Positions 1 through 11,300 of a stretch of DNA of 64,000 nucleotides are shown here, one piece after another. The number at the start of each line of letters is the position of its first letter. Position 1 is the stretch's first letter. Under the pieces are notes generated by a model. That model saw nothing but the letters and a program-made list of their open reading frames with translations, made no database searches and was not told the DNA's origin. Made by a program: the position numbers and the translations under genes. The stretch is taken from the NCBI RefSeq assembly GCF_013141695.1, contig NZ_WHNY01000095.1:1-64000 (forward strand). The letters run 5' to 3'. Origin of the DNA: Paenibacillus plantarum. Its GTDB lineage: Bacteria; Bacillota; Bacilli; Paenibacillales; NBRC-103111.

Positions 1-16
1 TTTTTTTGAATAAATC

Positions 17-30
17 GGTAAGCGTTTCCA
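17..30. promoter_or_regulatory. CcpA cre-like operator
   Basis: GGTAAGCGTTTCCA matches the Bacillota catabolite-repression consensus TGWAAGCGYTWNCA at 13 of 14 positions (only the first base differs). It lies about 45 bases before the first glycosidase gene, so carbon catabolite repression of the whole cluster is a reasonable inference. No clear -35/-10 pair could be fixed in the 75 bases available, and the promoter may lie partly outside the window. Confidence 0.6.
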
Positions 31-75
31 AATTATGGTTATGGCGTTTAGGCTATTTAAAAGGGGGTTGTATGG

Positions 76-3000
76 ATGACTAGAAAAGTTGGAAAAAGAA
101 TATTTGCTTCTTGTCTTGCTTTTACTTTAGTTTCACCTGTGTTTTATGGATTAACTACTCAGAAGGCCAGTGCTGCTACGACTGCGATCACGTTAGATCC
201 GAGTAATATGCAACAAGCATGGGATGGGTGGGGAACTGCATTAGCTTGGTTTGGAAATGTAACAGGAGGTTGGCCAGACGCTAAGCGAAATGCATTGGCC
301 GATGCCCTCTATTCACCTCAAGGTTTGAATTTTAATATTGCCAGATATAACATTGGCGGCGGTGAAAATCCAGCTTATGAGACGATGCGTCAAGGTGGAG
401 AAGTGCCTGGGTTCTCGCCATCCGCAGGAGTGTACGATTGGACGCAAGATGCGAATCAACGCTGGTGGCTCCAAGCAGCAAAAGCAAGAGGAGCTAATAA
501 ATTGGAAGCGTTCTCCAATTCTGCTCCCTACTATATGACGGTCAGTGGCAGTACGACTGGTCATACAGATGCTTGGAAAGATAACTTGAAATCGACAGAG
601 TATGACAATTTTGCTGAATATTTGGCGAAAGTTGTCGAATATTTCGATGCGGAGGGGACTCATTTCAACACACTTTCCCCGGTGAATGAGCCGAATACGA
701 ATTATTGGGGATTTGGCGGGGGACAAGAAGGTTCGCATTGGGATACGGCTTCTCAAGCCAAAATTATTAATGCCACTCGCGCTAAGCTTAATGACAAAGG
801 ATTGCAATCTGTTCAGATTTCGGCCATGGATGAGACAAGTGTAGATACATTTATGACCAATTGGAACTCTTATAACGCTACAACTAAGGCTAACATAGGA
901 CAAATGAATACCCACACGTATAGTGGATCAAATCGAACTGCTGTGAGAGATGCCGCTAAATCTGCTGGCAAGCCGTTATGGATGTCTGAAGTGGATTTGG
1001 GTCCTTCGGGCGTTGCTCACAATCACGATGATTTTGAACCGGCATTGGCATTAGCCGAAAGAATAATGACGGATATTACTTGGCTTGAACCTAAGGCTTG
1101 GGTCCTTTGGCAAGCTATTGAGAGCGAGAAAAATATGCAGAAGGAAAACATGAACTGGGGTCTCCTTCACGCTGATTTCGATACACAAGATTGGTATTTC
1201 GGGAAAAAGTATTACGCGATGGCGCAATTTAGCAAATTTATTCCCCAAGGTTCGAGATTCATTGCTGATAACAATGACAACACATTATCGGCCTATGACC
1301 CTATACAGAATAAAATCTATGTTGTATATCGAAATGCAAATACGAGCAGCCAAGACATCTCCTTAAACATGTCAAAGTTTGATTCGATTACCGGGAATGC
1401 CACACCTTATGTTTCTTCCGCTACGGAAAACGTGGTCCAGCAGGGAAGTCTTCCGGTTATGAATAACACATTGCGTGCAACTGTTGGAGCGAAATCAATT
1501 ACAACGTTCGTTATTGATGGCGCCTCGTATACGAGCAGCACCGTTATTCCTCAAAGCCAGATGAGTGTAACGGCAAGCAGCGCTGCCTCAGGGGAAGGAC
1601 CAGATAAAACGTTAGATGGCAATACGGGATCCAATTGGCACTCTGCTTGGTCAGGCACGCCAGCTCCGGCTCCCCATTCTGTCATTTATAAATTGGATAA
1701 AACGAATGGAACAACTTATAACGATATTTATCAGTTGAAATACTTGCCTAGACAAGATAGTAGTTTCAACGGTGTTGCAACCAAATATGAAGTCGCTGTC
1801 AGCACAGACGGCACGAATTTCACGAACGTTGCCGAAGGCACTTGGAGTAACGACAAGTCAGAGAAAACGGCCACATTCTCGGCAGTGAGCGCTTCCTATG
1901 TGAAGTTCACAGTTATTCAGTCCAATAACGGATCTGGTACACAGTACGGGTCGGCTGCTGAAATCAATATCGTGAGAAAGCCAGGGTTTACAGTAGATAA
2001 GGCCATGCTAGACCGAGCAATTACTAGTGCAGAGGCGCTGCTTGCTACTAATCCAGAATTGACTGCTTTGCAAACGTTAGTTACACAAGCTAAGACAGTT
2101 CGTGATACGGTCAACGTAACACAGGAAGATATTTCGAAGATGGCAGGCAGTCTGGCTACGGAATATAACCTCCGTTACAGCCCGATCGGACGAATTCCAC
2201 AAAGCCAAATGACGGCATCGTCAACGAGCTCAGCCTCAGGTGAATCATCAAGTAAGACGTTGGATGGAGACACCGGAACGAAATGGCATACGGCCTATGA
2301 CGGTTCCTATACACCACTTCCACACACGATTACTTACAATCTTGGCAAGGCTTATGACGGTGTATACAAGCTTAGCTATGTGCCTAGACAAGATTCAGAT
2401 TGGAATGGTGTAGTGACTAAGTATGAAGTTTCCGTCAGCACGGATGGCATCGCTTATACGAAAGTCGCAGAAGGTGCTTGGGATGTGGACAGATTGGAAA
2501 AAACAGCAACCTTCAGCCCGCACGGTGCTACTTATTTAAAATTTACGGCACTTGAATCGAAAAGTGATACTGGCAAGCAGTATGCATCAGCTGCAGAGAT
2601 CAATATCTTTAGCATGGCTGGTTTTACAATGGATAAGTCCAGCCTCGTAGGAGCGATAGCAACTGCAACTACATTTGTGAATGGCTTTACGAAAGATCCT
2701 TCCTATTTGGTTAATTTGCAATCGCTTCTTACGCAAGGTACAGCGATGCTGAGTAGTGCAACCGCTACGCAGGAAGGAATCGTGAAACAGGCAGGAAAAA
2801 TTACAGCTGAGATTGCAAATCTCCAAGTTGATGAACAGAAGATTACTGGTATTAAGGTGTTTTATGCGCCAGAAGCTTATTCTTCGAATCCTGCCAGTCT
2901 TATGCTGGATAACAACAATTCGACTTACTATGAGACCAACTGGGCATCGAACGGAAGAAAATACGCATCGGGCGATTATTTGATCATAGATCTGGGTCAG

Positions 3001-6000
3001 AGCAAAGCTGATGTTGGCAAGATCACGATTACACCAAGGCAAGATAAAGCAAACGGTAGATTTAAACAATTCAAGGTTTACTACAGCGATGAAGATTTAA
3101 CGAATGTACCCGCTAACGGCACGCAAACGTATTTAAATCAGCACTTCACTTTTGTGGCGAATGGGACATGGGATGCTACAAGCACAAGTAGTCAGACAGC
3201 TACGTTCAATTCTAACAAAGCCAGATATGTTGCTATTCAGGCGATAACCACTGGTGGAGATGGCGATACGCTGACTACAGCAGAAATCTCAGTTAGTCAG
3301 AAACAAAGAACGGCTTTCGATACAAGCAGTTTGGACAATGCAATTGTTCAATTACGTACAGCTTTGAGCACTAGTCCGAAAGTAGCAACCACGATTGAAA
3401 ATCAAATTGCAGCGATCGGTACGATTAGCGATTTGACGAAGGAAAGTATTGCTTACTACACCAAAGTTCTGCAAGACATGTACAATTTATACGCGACCAT
3501 AGGTCAGACAGATTCCATTAAGAGCGGTGAAGTGTGGCTGGATGGAGACGGCGTTCCTATCCAGGCTCATGGCGGTGGCATTCTGTACAACGAGAAGAAC
3601 AAAACATATTACTGGTATGGCGAAGACAAAACGGAAAATAATGTTGGCTCGGGTTATGTACCGGTAACAGGCGTTCACGCGTACTCTTCGAAAGATCTGT
3701 ACAATTGGAAAAATGAAGGGGTTGTCTTGCCGGTATTCAACAACCCGCAACTAGGCGAAGATGTATTGTCTGGCGGAAACCTGCCACTGTACTTGGATGA
3801 GAATTCTGAGACTTACAAGAACAGCGGAGTTCCATTCGATCCTAATCGAGTTGTCAATATCACGGATCGAAATGGCGATTACACACGTTCGATGAAATCG
3901 CCGGTCAATTCGTTAAGCAAACATAATTCACCTGAACGCATAGCTGAGCTTAATGCATTGTACGCGGACAAAACAAATGCAGAGAAGCAAGCGATGTATA
4001 AAGAATTCAACTGGGATAAAGTTGTTGAACGTCCGAAGGTCGTCTACAACAAGAAAACGGATAAATATGTGATGTGGTGGCATCAAGACGGGCCGATCGC
4101 CGGTAAGTATTGGACGGCGGCAGGCGGCGTTGCGATCAGCGATTCGCCAGCGGGTCCATTCAAGTATCTCGACACGTTCCGATTGCCGAATAGTGGATGG
4201 GGTGGCAGCGAAGGAGAAGGCATGCTTCGCGACATGACGCTGTTTGTAGACGATGACGGCAATGATGCGACGGATGACAAGGCTTATCTGATTTATGCAT
4301 CCGAAGGGAACGAGCGGACTGTCATCACGATGCTGAATGATGACTACACGGGTCCGGCTACGAATGCGAACGGTCAGTCTGTGGAAGGTACTCATTATGT
4401 GAGAGCTTTCCCATGGTACAGAGAAGCGCCGGCGATGTTCAAGCAGGATGGTGTCTATTACATGATTACATCCGGACAGTCAGGTTGGGACCCGAACCAA
4501 GCGGAATATCATGTGGCGACAAATGGCATATTCGGCCCATGGGAACATAAAGGTGATCCGTTCGTGGATGACTGGAAACACACGACACACGAAAGCCAGA
4601 GCACATATGTTCTACCTTACCGAGATGGCAATGGAGATCTTGTGCCGAATAAATTCATCTTCATGGCTGATCGCTGGTACCCGAGTGATCTGAAGGATTC
4701 CAGATATGTATGGCTTCCAATCGATTTGAATGCTCAGAATCGAACGATTGCCGCAAGATGGTATGCGGAGTGGGATTATTCTATCTTTAAAACAGGTACG
4801 ACAGTGAGTTTCAACACAAACGGCGGCAGTGAAGTTCGTTCCGTTTACGGAGCCGTATCCGGTTCTACTATTACTGCACCAGAAGCTCCGACGAAAAATG
4901 GATTTACGTTCGCTGGCTGGTACCAAAATGCGGCATTAACTACCGGATGGGATTTCGCTGTTAATACCATTCCAGCAACAGATATCACCCTATATGCGAA
5001 ATGGGAAGCCATTGCAGCACCAGTAATTACAGGAGTTATGCCAGTAAGCGTGGCTACGGCTACCTATGCTCCGCCAGTACTCCCTGCGAATGTGACTGTC
5101 GTTTATAACAATGATACAAACATAACGGCCACTAAATCGGTCCAGTGGAATCCGATTAACGCTTCTGCGTATGCAGTAGCTGGTACTTTTAGTGTGAACG
5201 GAACTGTAAATGGCACAGCCATACCAGCTGTAGCTAATGTTACGGTTACGGATAACGTGTATAACGTACTATCGATAGCAGTCACAAGTTCGACGTCGAC
5301 GATTACCGTGAAGGATGGAAGTCTTCAATTGCAAGCTTCGGTGCTCCCTGCCAATGCGACGAACAAGTCAGTGGCATGGTCCGTCTATGAAACAGATGGC
5401 GTAACCCTTACTGATCGAGCAATTATCAATAGCAATGGAGTACTTACAGCTAAGAAGAACGGAATCGTGAAAGTGGTAGCAACGGCTACAGACGGCAGCG
5501 GTATCCAAGGCTCCACGTATATTATCATTAGTGGTCAGACACCTCTGCCGACTACTGTGATGCAGTCAACACTTACGGGCCCAGTCTCGATTCTAGCTGG
5601 CGCAGCATTCTCTACGAATTTTGGCTTAAACAACGTGTCTGCTAACGAATCTTCTTCGGTATACGCGATTGATATGAAACTGAAATTTGATGTGAATTCC
5701 GTTAATTATGTATCTGTGGACTTGTTAAGATCCGATTATGAATTGATTCCGACCATCACAAACGTACCAGGAGAAATTCGGATTATAGCTGCAAGCAAAG
5801 GAGCAGCGGGGGCTATAACAACAAGCGGAGATGTATTCAAGATCAATTGGACAGCGAAACCGAATATACCATCATTGCCGCTGAACTTTGAACTGACGAA
5901 GGTAGCTGTTTCTAATGGACTAGGTCAAAAAGTGGATTCCCAGTTAACTACTTTAATGGTTTCCGTTGGAACTGTGAATAAGACAACGCTTCAGACACTT

Positions 6001-6399
6001 ATCGACATAGCACAAAACATCTATGATAAAGCGGTAGAAGGATCTGATGTCGGACAATATCCAATTGGTAAGAAGGCAGAGCTAGCCCAAGCGATTGCCA
6101 TCGCCAAAACGATCAAATCGAATTCTGCGTCTACGCAGCAAGAGATCGATAATGCAGCTAATGTGTTAAATCAAGCGGTGCAAGTCTTTAACGAACAAAT
6201 GATTACTGTCTTCGCACTAGGAGATGCCAATGAAGACAATTTAATCAATATTGGAGACTTAGGCACAGTAGCTTTATATTTCGGAATGAATACAGGAAGT
6301 GCGGATTGGAATAAGGCTAAAGCAGCAGACGTCGTTCATGACGGAAAGATCGACATTCTCGATTTAACGAAAATTGCTAGTTTGATCTTAGAATATTAA
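76..6399 (+). CDS. Secreted GH30 + GH43 galactan-degrading enzyme with CBM32-like, cohesin and dockerin modules
   Basis: A 2107-residue secreted enzyme with an N-terminal signal peptide (cleavage near residue 33). Residues about 35-485 are GH30, resembling endo-beta-1,6-galactanases; candidate acid/base E205 (PVNEPN) and nucleophile E305 (WMSEVD). Three F5/8-type (CBM32-like) domains follow near 491, 705 and 923, with helical spacers. Residues about 1147-1570 resemble GH43 exo-beta-1,3-galactanases (YYWYGEDK; YSSKDLYNWKNEG). Then come an InlB/Flg_new repeat (1575-1645), two Ig-like domains (1650-1820), a cohesin-like domain (1828-1967), a FIVAR helical module (1967-2045) and a type I dockerin (2047-2107) with loops DANEDNLINIGD and DVVHDGKIDILD. 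The pair of activities fits the 1,6-branches and 1,3-backbone of type II arabinogalactan. The start is chosen for AGGGGG seven bases upstream; the ATG at 72 stops at once. The domain calls are family recognition; the exact linkage is inferred. Confidence 0.85.
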   Translation: MTRKVGKRIFASCLAFTLVSPVFYGLTTQKASAATTAITLDPSNMQQAWDGWGTALAWFGNVTGGWPDAKRNALADALYSPQGLNFNIARYNIGGGENPAYETMRQGGEVPGFSPSAGVYDWTQDANQRWWLQAAKARGANKLEAFSNSAPYYMTVSGSTTGHTDAWKDNLKSTEYDNFAEYLAKVVEYFDAEGTHFNTLSPVNEPNTNYWGFGGGQEGSHWDTASQAKIINATRAKLNDKGLQSVQISAMDETSVDTFMTNWNSYNATTKANIGQMNTHTYSGSNRTAVRDAAKSAGKPLWMSEVDLGPSGVAHNHDDFEPALALAERIMTDITWLEPKAWVLWQAIESEKNMQKENMNWGLLHADFDTQDWYFGKKYYAMAQFSKFIPQGSRFIADNNDNTLSAYDPIQNKIYVVYRNANTSSQDISLNMSKFDSITGNATPYVSSATENVVQQGSLPVMNNTLRATVGAKSITTFVIDGASYTSSTVIPQSQMSVTASSAASGEGPDKTLDGNTGSNWHSAWSGTPAPAPHSVIYKLDKTNGTTYNDIYQLKYLPRQDSSFNGVATKYEVAVSTDGTNFTNVAEGTWSNDKSEKTATFSAVSASYVKFTVIQSNNGSGTQYGSAAEINIVRKPGFTVDKAMLDRAITSAEALLATNPELTALQTLVTQAKTVRDTVNVTQEDISKMAGSLATEYNLRYSPIGRIPQSQMTASSTSSASGESSSKTLDGDTGTKWHTAYDGSYTPLPHTITYNLGKAYDGVYKLSYVPRQDSDWNGVVTKYEVSVSTDGIAYTKVAEGAWDVDRLEKTATFSPHGATYLKFTALESKSDTGKQYASAAEINIFSMAGFTMDKSSLVGAIATATTFVNGFTKDPSYLVNLQSLLTQGTAMLSSATATQEGIVKQAGKITAEIANLQVDEQKITGIKVFYAPEAYSSNPASLMLDNNNSTYYETNWASNGRKYASGDYLIIDLGQSKADVGKITITPRQDKANGRFKQFKVYYSDEDLTNVPANGTQTYLNQHFTFVANGTWDATSTSSQTATFNSNKARYVAIQAITTGGDGDTLTTAEISVSQKQRTAFDTSSLDNAIVQLRTALSTSPKVATTIENQIAAIGTISDLTKESIAYYTKVLQDMYNLYATIGQTDSIKSGEVWLDGDGVPIQAHGGGILYNEKNKTYYWYGEDKTENNVGSGYVPVTGVHAYSSKDLYNWKNEGVVLPVFNNPQLGEDVLSGGNLPLYLDENSETYKNSGVPFDPNRVVNITDRNGDYTRSMKSPVNSLSKHNSPERIAELNALYADKTNAEKQAMYKEFNWDKVVERPKVVYNKKTDKYVMWWHQDGPIAGKYWTAAGGVAISDSPAGPFKYLDTFRLPNSGWGGSEGEGMLRDMTLFVDDDGNDATDDKAYLIYASEGNERTVITMLNDDYTGPATNANGQSVEGTHYVRAFPWYREAPAMFKQDGVYYMITSGQSGWDPNQAEYHVATNGIFGPWEHKGDPFVDDWKHTTHESQSTYVLPYRDGNGDLVPNKFIFMADRWYPSDLKDSRYVWLPIDLNAQNRTIAARWYAEWDYSIFKTGTTVSFNTNGGSEVRSVYGAVSGSTITAPEAPTKNGFTFAGWYQNAALTTGWDFAVNTIPATDITLYAKWEAIAAPVITGVMPVSVATATYAPPVLPANVTVVYNNDTNITATKSVQWNPINASAYAVAGTFSVNGTVNGTAIPAVANVTVTDNVYNVLSIAVTSSTSTITVKDGSLQLQASVLPANATNKSVAWSVYETDGVTLTDRAIINSNGVLTAKKNGIVKVVATATDGSGIQGSTYIIISGQTPLPTTVMQSTLTGPVSILAGAAFSTNFGLNNVSANESSSVYAIDMKLKFDVNSVNYVSVDLLRSDYELIPTITNVPGEIRIIAASKGAAGAITTSGDVFKINWTAKPNIPSLPLNFELTKVAVSNGLGQKVDSQLTTLMVSVGTVNKTTLQTLIDIAQNIYDKAVEGSDVGQYPIGKKAELAQAIAIAKTIKSNSASTQQEIDNAANVLNQAVQVFNEQMITVFALGDANEDNLINIGDLGTVALYFGMNTGSADWNKAKAADVVHDGKIDILDLTKIASLILEY
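5030..6396 (+). repeat. Duplicated 3' block A1 (Ig-Ig-cohesin-FIVAR-dockerin)
   Basis: The 3' end of the first enzyme gene is closely similar at DNA level to 11,470-12,853 in the GH29 gene. Long stretches around 5,150-5,260 and 5,280-5,350 are nearly identical to 11,580-11,690 and 11,720-11,800. The second Ig-like domain through the dockerin is also shared with 25,480-26,423 of the GH110/GH2 gene. This indicates duplication or gene conversion of a C-terminal cassette rather than separate acquisition of each domain. Confidence 0.75.
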
Positions 6400-6410
6400 A
6401 TGACATGAAT

Positions 6411-6443
6411 TGGAAAGAGAAAGGAGAATCCTTTCTCTTTCCA
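6411..6443 (+). terminator. Intercistronic hairpin (14-bp perfect stem)
   Basis: TGGAAAGAGAAAGG (6411-6424) pairs perfectly with CCTTTCTCTTTCCA (6430-6443) around a five-base loop. There is no T-run after the stem, so it is more likely an mRNA-stabilising or processing hairpin, or a weak attenuator, than a full terminator. A related hairpin with the same stem core and the same TTTCCTATGC follow-on lies at 17,253-17,289. Confidence 0.5.
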
Positions 6444-6477
6444 GTTTCCTATGCTACTAAAAAAGGAGTGTGCCAAA

Positions 6478-8259
6478 ATGCGCAAAGTTGGTTTATTACT
6501 AATGACCTGGATGCTCTTATTGACGGTATTACCGATCGGAATGGCCCTAGGGGCAGGGACTCCGTCATTCACAGCAGAGCCAAATATTTCTCAAGTGAAG
6601 GTAGGAGAGAACGTAACCATTACAATTCAAGGTCACAATGTAACGGATTTGTACGGATATGAAGTTGTATTAACGTATGACGCAGCGCGACTGGAATTCA
6701 ACAAAGATCAATCGAATGGCTCATTTGAGGGTTATAAGGTTGTTAAAAATACTGGTAATCAAATTACTTTCGCTTTGACCAAAGTAGGTAAAGTAGCAGG
6801 TGAGAGCGGCGACCTTAGTATGTGTACGTTGTCATTCAAAGCTATTCAAAGTGGATCGGCTAACGTAAGTCTGCAAAAAATGACGACAGTGACTTCACAA
6901 TTATTGCCTGCTGTTTGGCAAGTAAGCCATCAAGCTTCCATTCAGATTGACGCAAAGACCACTAATCCGGGCCCAGGTGGAGGTGGAGGTGGAGGTGGAG
7001 GTACAACGCCGACAAAAGAAGATCCGACTCTATATGTACCCAAAGAATCAGAAATGCGGATTGAGGGCGGCGGGACATCGGTAACCGCAGTTATCGATCG
7101 TGAGAGACTGACTCAAAAACTAGCAGATCTTCACACATCAACCAGTATGGATCATCCAGTTCTTAATTTTGATATTCCAGGGACTCGTGCATCGAACGCT
7201 GTAGAACTGCCACTGGATATCTTGCGCAACAGTCTGAAAGATAATCAAGGAACCATTTTGACGATTCGCACGCATTTAGGCACGTATGATCTGCCGCTTT
7301 CGATCCTAAACCAAGTTGGTACGGATGCCGGTTCAGATGCTAGCGCAACACTCATCATTCGCATTGATAAAGCGAAAAGCCAGCATGAACTGCAATTTGA
7401 TCAATCCATCACAGAGAATGGTATGAAGCGAGTAAGCGATATCATCGATTACAAAATCATTCTGAAATCCAAGGATAAAGAAGAAGAGATCCACAATTTT
7501 GGCAACACGTTTGTAACACGTGTCATTCAATTAGATAGTGTCATTCAGGATCCTTCGAAGGCTACTGCAGTTGTGTACGACCCGATCACGGGGGAAATGC
7601 AATTCGTTCCATCTGTGTTCACAACGAAGAACGGTAAGACAGAAGTAACCATCATCCGTAACACGAACAGTATGTATGCTATCGTTCAGAATAAGAAATC
7701 ATTTGACGATATGATTGGTCATTGGGCACAGAAGGATGTTGAGGAGTTAGCTTCCAAAATGATTATTAACGGGACAACGGATCACACGTATACACCGGAG
7801 ATGCAAGTGACGCGGGCTCAGTTTGCAGCACTTCTCGTACGAGGACTTGGCTTACCAACCGAAACGACGCCATCCTCATTTACAGATGTTGCCGCTACAG
7901 TGTGGTATGCGTCAGAGGTAGGTACAGCAGCGAAATACGGCTTGGTCGAAGGTGTTGGCGAAGGCAGATTCAACCCAGATGCTCAGATTACAAGAGAGCA
8001 GATGGTCGTGATGATGATGAAAGCGATTGGGCTCGTTCAAGGAACATCAGCATTTAATGCGGCTTCGACGAATACTTCGTTCGCTGATCAAGACCTAGTG
8101 TCGGATTATGCTCGCAGCGCGGTAGCAAATGCCGTGGGCAAAGGTTTGGTTCAAGGCAAAACAGAAACGACTTTTGCACCTCAAGATGTAGCGACTCGCG
8201 CTGAAGCGGCTGTCATCATCAAACGAGTGCTTCAGTATGTGAATTTGATCAATAAATAA
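6478..8259 (+). CDS. Cohesin-SLH cell-surface anchoring scaffoldin
   Basis: A 593-residue secreted protein. A signal peptide (hydrophobic run LLLMTWMLLLTVLP) is followed by a cohesin domain at about 28-158 (QVKVGENVTITIQG; GYEVVLTYDAARLEF). A PGPGGGGGGGGGG linker (about 163-178), a 220-residue beta-rich region shared in style with the two other SLH proteins here, and three SLH domains (about 410-590; VTRAQ, ITREQ and ATRAE motifs) follow. SLH domains bind pyruvylated secondary cell-wall polymer, and cohesins bind dockerins, so this protein should tether the dockerin enzymes encoded on both sides to the cell wall. It has no catalytic domain and no dockerin of its own. The ATG at 6478 is preferred over one at 6451 because AAAGGAG sits nine bases before it. 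Specific cohesin-dockerin pairing is inferred. Confidence 0.85.
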   Translation: MRKVGLLLMTWMLLLTVLPIGMALGAGTPSFTAEPNISQVKVGENVTITIQGHNVTDLYGYEVVLTYDAARLEFNKDQSNGSFEGYKVVKNTGNQITFALTKVGKVAGESGDLSMCTLSFKAIQSGSANVSLQKMTTVTSQLLPAVWQVSHQASIQIDAKTTNPGPGGGGGGGGGTTPTKEDPTLYVPKESEMRIEGGGTSVTAVIDRERLTQKLADLHTSTSMDHPVLNFDIPGTRASNAVELPLDILRNSLKDNQGTILTIRTHLGTYDLPLSILNQVGTDAGSDASATLIIRIDKAKSQHELQFDQSITENGMKRVSDIIDYKIILKSKDKEEEIHNFGNTFVTRVIQLDSVIQDPSKATAVVYDPITGEMQFVPSVFTTKNGKTEVTIIRNTNSMYAIVQNKKSFDDMIGHWAQKDVEELASKMIINGTTDHTYTPEMQVTRAQFAALLVRGLGLPTETTPSSFTDVAATVWYASEVGTAAKYGLVEGVGEGRFNPDAQITREQMVVMMMKAIGLVQGTSAFNAASTNTSFADQDLVSDYARSAVANAVGKGLVQGKTETTFAPQDVATRAEAAVIIKRVLQYVNLINK

Positions 8260-8284
8260 TGGCTATGTCAAAGTGATTTATGGT

Positions 8285-8305
8285 AAGCCCGCTGTCAGCG
8301 GGCTT
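8285..8305 (+). terminator. Hairpin after scaffoldin gene
   Basis: AAGCCCGCT and AGCGGGCTT form a 9-bp GC-rich stem with a three-base loop, followed by only a weak pyrimidine stretch (GCTTCTTCCC). It may be a partial terminator that lowers read-through into the GH29 gene. Confidence 0.5.
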
Positions 8306-8370
8306 GCTTCTTCCCGTTAAGAACTTATTTCTGTTTTGAGCAAGTATTAAGCGCATAGGAGGGGAATTAT

Positions 8371-11300
8371 TTGTATAAGAGGATTTCAACATGTGTAGGG
8401 CTAATATTTATGCTTTTATTTGTCTCAGTGGCCCCCGTGTTTGCGACTACAAATAATCAAAATATAGCAAGTCCTGTTGTAAATGATAGTTACACGAATC
8501 AGAAAAACTATGTGGACCTCAGGTTTGGCATGTTTATCCACTATAACATGGGAACCTATCATGATCAGGAATGGGTAACGCCAGGACAAGATCCACTTTC
8601 TTTTAATCCTGAGCATGTGAACACGGACCAATGGGCGACAGCCGCCAAATCCGCAGGCATCAAATATACGGTTCTTACGACCAAGCACCATGACGGGTTT
8701 GCCCTGTGGCCAACCCAATATGGCAATTACAATGTGATGAACAGCTCCTACAAGAAAGATATTGTGAGGCAATATGTAGATTCCATGCGTGCGCAAGGAA
8801 TTTTGCCCGGGCTATATTTCTCTATCTGGGATCGTCAGCAAGGTATCGCGAAAGGGTCCATCAGCAGAGCAGATATCGAATTTATTAAAGGGCAACTAAC
8901 AGAGTTGCTGACGAATTACGGCGAAATTCCGGTACTGATTATCGACGGCTGGGCCTGGGAGATGGGCCATAATGAAGTTCCCTACCAGGAAATTCGCGAA
9001 TTGATCAAGCGCCTACAGCCTAATATTCTGATTGTGGATCACAATGGACAAACGCAGCCATGGGATGAGGACATCATTTATTTTGAAGAACCTAAGGGCG
9101 TTTGGGCACCTTCCAATAATACGTTTGCCGCAAACCAGGGCATGCCGCTCGTCTCCAATCAATGGTTCTGGCACAATTGGATGACGAATACAGAGCCGGC
9201 AAGCGTAACGAATATTGTGCAGGATCATCTAGGTTATTTGGAACCGCGTTATACAAACTTTTTGCTCAACGTTTCACCGAACCCAGACGGGGAGTTGGAT
9301 AACAACGTAGTCAATCGATTAGCGCAGATCGGACAAGCATGGACTCCGAATCAATCGCGTCCTCCACTGCCGCAACAGCCAATCGTGATGGAGCATCCGA
9401 TTACCGCCAATTCAGCAACGGCTACTAGCGGGAATGCGAGCAATGCGATTGATGGACTTATGGATTATGTAGGCACTTACTCTGAGACTGTTTGGCAAAC
9501 CAGCGGATCTCTGCCTCAATCCATTACATTGGATTTGGGCTACACGTACAATAACATTAATATGTTGAATTACTTGCCTTCGCAAAATTTAACACAAGGC
9601 ATGATTACTTCCTATACGTTATACGTGAGCGAAGACGGAACGAATTTCACTTCGGTTAAAAGCGGTACATGGGATGGGGACAAGACCATGAAACGTGTGA
9701 CCTTCCCATCGCAAACAGCACGCTATGTCAAAATGGAAGTGAATGCGGCCGTTGGCGGCGGTTTCGCTGCTGCAGGAGAACTGGCAGTCGGCTCTTACAC
9801 CAATGAAGTTCCAACTCGGACGGGGATTGACTCCTTTGATGTCAACACGTTGTATCGCATTGTTAATAAAGCGACCGGCAAAGCATTGGGAGTTGGGAAT
9901 TTATTGACGAATGGAGCGGCTGTTGCCGGACGAACCCAATCGGGTGCGCTGGATCAGCAATGGGTCATCGATGATTTGGGTCTGGGCAAATATAAGATTG
10001 TTAATAAACAAAGTGGACGAGTTATGGATGTTACAGGCGCTAGTAAAACGCCTGGAAAACCAGTCATTCAATGGACAGATTCTGAAACTGCTGCAGATCC
10101 TTCAGCCATAAACCAGCAGTGGGCCATCTCCAATGTTGGCAATGGCTACTTCAAAATTACCAACGTAAACAGCCTGTTGGCATTGGAAAACAGCAACGGT
10201 TCTACAGCTGACGGAAATCCGGTTGTTCAAAACACCTATACTGGAAGCGACAACCAATTATGGAAAGTGGAGAGACTGCCTTCTCTGATTAGAAATGTGA
10301 AAGTGAACGGAGTGCCAGTCAAAGGCCTTCATGCTGAGAATCGCACAGCGACACTGGCTGTTTTGAGAGAGAAAAACCTGGAAGTTCCAACCGTTACAGT
10401 GGACAAAGCGTCTGAAGACGTCCAATTGGTCATCACCCCAGCTAACAGCTTGCCAGGCGCGACGACCATCACAGCTACTGCTGACGGCGGTGCGACGCAA
10501 GAAGTATACACGTTGAACTTTGAACTGGTGGATCGGTATGCGAGTGATCTGAACTGGTTAAGCGCATCCTCAGGCTGGTTAACCGTTAAGAAGGATAAAA
10601 GCCTGGACGGAAACGCGATAAAGTTAATGGGCAGCAACGGCGCTGTAACGTACGAGAAAGGCTTTGGCGTACATGCCGAGTCGAGAATTATGTTTGACAT
10701 TTCCGATAAAAATTACAAGTCCTTTACCGCTCTTGTCGGGGTCGACCAAGAAATGGCCAAATCGCCGTCTTACGCTGACGTGGAATTCAAGGTGCTTGTA
10801 GACGGCGTAGAGAAATTTGCGAGCGGTGTAATGAAGGTTACCGACGTGGCTAAGCCGGTCGATGTCAGTGTAGCTGGCGCAAGCATCGTGGAACTTGTTG
10901 TTAAGCAGAGCGATAGCGATAATAGCGAGGATCATGCAAGCTGGGCCAATGCGACGTTTAGAGTTGCGGATGGCAAATCCGAACAGAAGGAAGAATTGCC
11001 TAGCGTTGACTATTTAAGCGACTTGGCTTGGGTAAACGCATCCTCGGGTTGGTTAACTGTTCAGAAAGACAAGAGCATCGATGGCAATGCGATTGTATTG
11101 AAGAATGGGGATCAGAATCTTTCCTTTGCCAAAGGTCTTGGGACCCATGCCAATTCAATAGTCAAGTATGATCTTACTGGCGCTAATTATGAAACCTTCT
11201 CCGCCTTTATCGGCTTAGATAAGGAAATTTACGGTGGAAGCAACAACGGTTCGATACAGTTTAAAGTGTCAGGAGTGAAGAACGATGACACGATCGAATC

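Noticed and set aside
313..915. Long open frame of 200 codons on the minus strand inside the first glycosidase gene, and many like it inside other large genes
   Set aside because: No ribosome site, odd composition rich in Cys, Arg and Ile, and fully overlapped by a clear conserved enzyme domain.
6968..7010. GGTGGA repeats as a phase-variable microsatellite
   Set aside because: They encode a short glycine linker and repeat unit changes would keep the frame; similar linkers occur in the other SLH proteins.
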